A DNA stretch of 64,000 nt from Paenibacillus cellulosilyticus (GTDB lineage Bacteria > Bacillota > Bacilli > Paenibacillales > Paenibacillaceae). Below, one piece after another: positions 63,309 to 64,000 of the stretch (the stretch's first letter is position 1; each line of letters begins with the position of its first letter). Made by a program: the position numbers and the translations under genes. The stretch lies in contig NZ_QGTQ01000005.1 in assembly GCF_003182255.1 (NCBI RefSeq), forward strand, positions 1 through 64,000, written 5' to 3'. The notes under the pieces are model-generated. The model made no database searches, had not been told where the DNA came from, and was given only the letters and a program-made list of their open reading frames with translations.

Positions 63309-64000
63309 ATGGCAAAAAAGAGATTGGGCACCATGTTGTTGTCTTCTCTGGTTGTAATGGGTCTTATTGCAGGCTGCTCGAATAGCGGCTCGGACACCAA
63401 AACGGAAGAAACGACGCCAACGACAGACAACTCGTCGACAACGACGGAAACGACGACAAATGAAAGTGCTTATCCAGACTATTCGAAGGGCTTCACTGAA
63501 AAAGTAGAACTCAACATCCCCGTCTATGAGCGTGCGTTCGAAGGCTGGAATGTTACGGACAACTATTATACGAAATGGATTCAGAAGGAATTCGGCGACA
63601 AGTACAACATCGACGTGAAATTCACGGCAATTGCACGCGGTAATGAGGTACAAGACTTCGAGCAGCTGCTTGCCGCGCACAAAGCGCCGGATCTCATTTT
63701 CCACTACGATATGCCGCAAGCGCTTGCATATTACAGTGAAGAAGTTATGCAAGATCTGGATTACAAAGAAATCGAGAACTATGCACCAACTTATTGGAAA
63801 AACATGGGTTCAACGATCGAGCAATACGGCAAAGTAGACGGCAAGAATGCATTCGTGTTCGCTGCTCGTCCAGCTATTGATAATAATACTACACTGATTC
63901 GTAAGGACTGGGTTGAGAAGGTAGGCATGAAGGTCGAAGACCTGACTTCCCTTGAGAAGTACAACGATATGCTTCAGAAGTGGAAAGATGCTGGCCTCGG
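63309..64000 (+). CDS. Extracellular solute-binding lipoprotein (partial, cut by window end)
   Basis: The first 230 residues are present, from ATG 63309 behind GGGGG. The lipoprotein signal ends MGLIAGC, then a Thr/Ser-rich linker (TEETTPTTDNSSTTTETTTN). The start of the binding domain (ELNIPVYERAFEGWNVTDNYYTKWIQKEFGDKYNIDVKF, later TLIRKDWVEKVGMKVEDLTS) is typical of LplA-like proteins. It supplies substrate to the two permeases upstream; the sugar is not known. Confidence 0.92.
   Translation, partial: MAKKRLGTMLLSSLVVMGLIAGCSNSGSDTKTEETTPTTDNSSTTTETTTNESAYPDYSKGFTEKVELNIPVYERAFEGWNVTDNYYTKWIQKEFGDKYNIDVKFTAIARGNEVQDFEQLLAAHKAPDLIFHYDMPQALAYYSEEVMQDLDYKEIENYAPTYWKNMGSTIEQYGKVDGKNAFVFAARPAIDNNTTLIRKDWVEKVGMKVEDLTSLEKYNDMLQKWKDAGL

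Overview
The window looks like chromosomal DNA of a Paenibacillaceae member (Paenibacillus or Cohnella type). Reasons: an rrn end followed by a long tRNA cluster in the Bacillales order; strong AGGAGG ribosome sites with many TTG/GTG starts; three separate LplB/YtcP-type carbohydrate ABC systems, each with a YesM/YesN or AraC regulator; GH16 glucanases with CBM56 and Ig-like modules; CcpA (cre) sites. This is inferred from gene content, not from a database search.

Layout. 1-1516: 3' end of 23S rRNA, an unexpected terminator, then 14 tRNA genes with no 5S rRNA before them. 1517-9102: small unknown ORFs, a VOC protein, then a c-di-GMP-I riboswitch with terminator, a 25-codon leader ORF, a chemoreceptor and a stand-alone NRPS-like adenylation/thiolation/reductase enzyme. 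9236-21235: a divergent HPr kinase paralogue, a TerB-like protein, a cre-controlled GH43 galactanase, a small membrane protein, a DMT exporter divergent from a MocR regulator, TetR, a flippase-like membrane protein overlapping a GT4 glycosyltransferase, and a PadR regulator overlapping a frameshifted HAAS-type membrane gene. 21341-22433: a DUF3990 (ADP-ribosyltransferase-like) gene with a small partner, a possible toxin-antitoxin pair.

22846-35393 is a beta-1,3-glucan region: a large secreted GH16 glucanase, a cytoplasmic GH16, a three-gene ABC importer and its YesM/YesN two-component pair. A strikingly AT-rich KAP-family NTPase lies between the two GH16 genes. 35483-38261 is a GlcNAc operon (RpiR regulator, nagB, nagA) with 4-nt overlaps. 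38533-47895 is a seven-gene co-directional locus: AraC regulator, ABC importer, GH51 arabinofuranosidase, formylglycine-generating enzyme and the Cys-type sulfatase it would activate. Together these suggest use of a sulfated arabinose-containing glycan.

48080-58296 holds housekeeping and unknown genes: a methionine-rich protein whose frame is broken, DUF975, an ankyrin protein, a VanY/CwlK peptidase, a membrane GDPD, a NUDIX hydrolase, a fused gluconate-dehydrogenase-3/GMC oxidoreductase and a polytopic membrane protein. 58297-58800 is a gene-free stretch with short repeats. 58801-64000 is a third sugar system: a membrane-bound AraC regulator, two permeases and a binding protein cut by the window end.

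The general picture is a plant- or fungus-polysaccharide degrader under CcpA control. The most unusual parts are the riboswitch-chemoreceptor-NRPS operon, the broken Met-rich gene, the DUF3990 pair and the KAP island.
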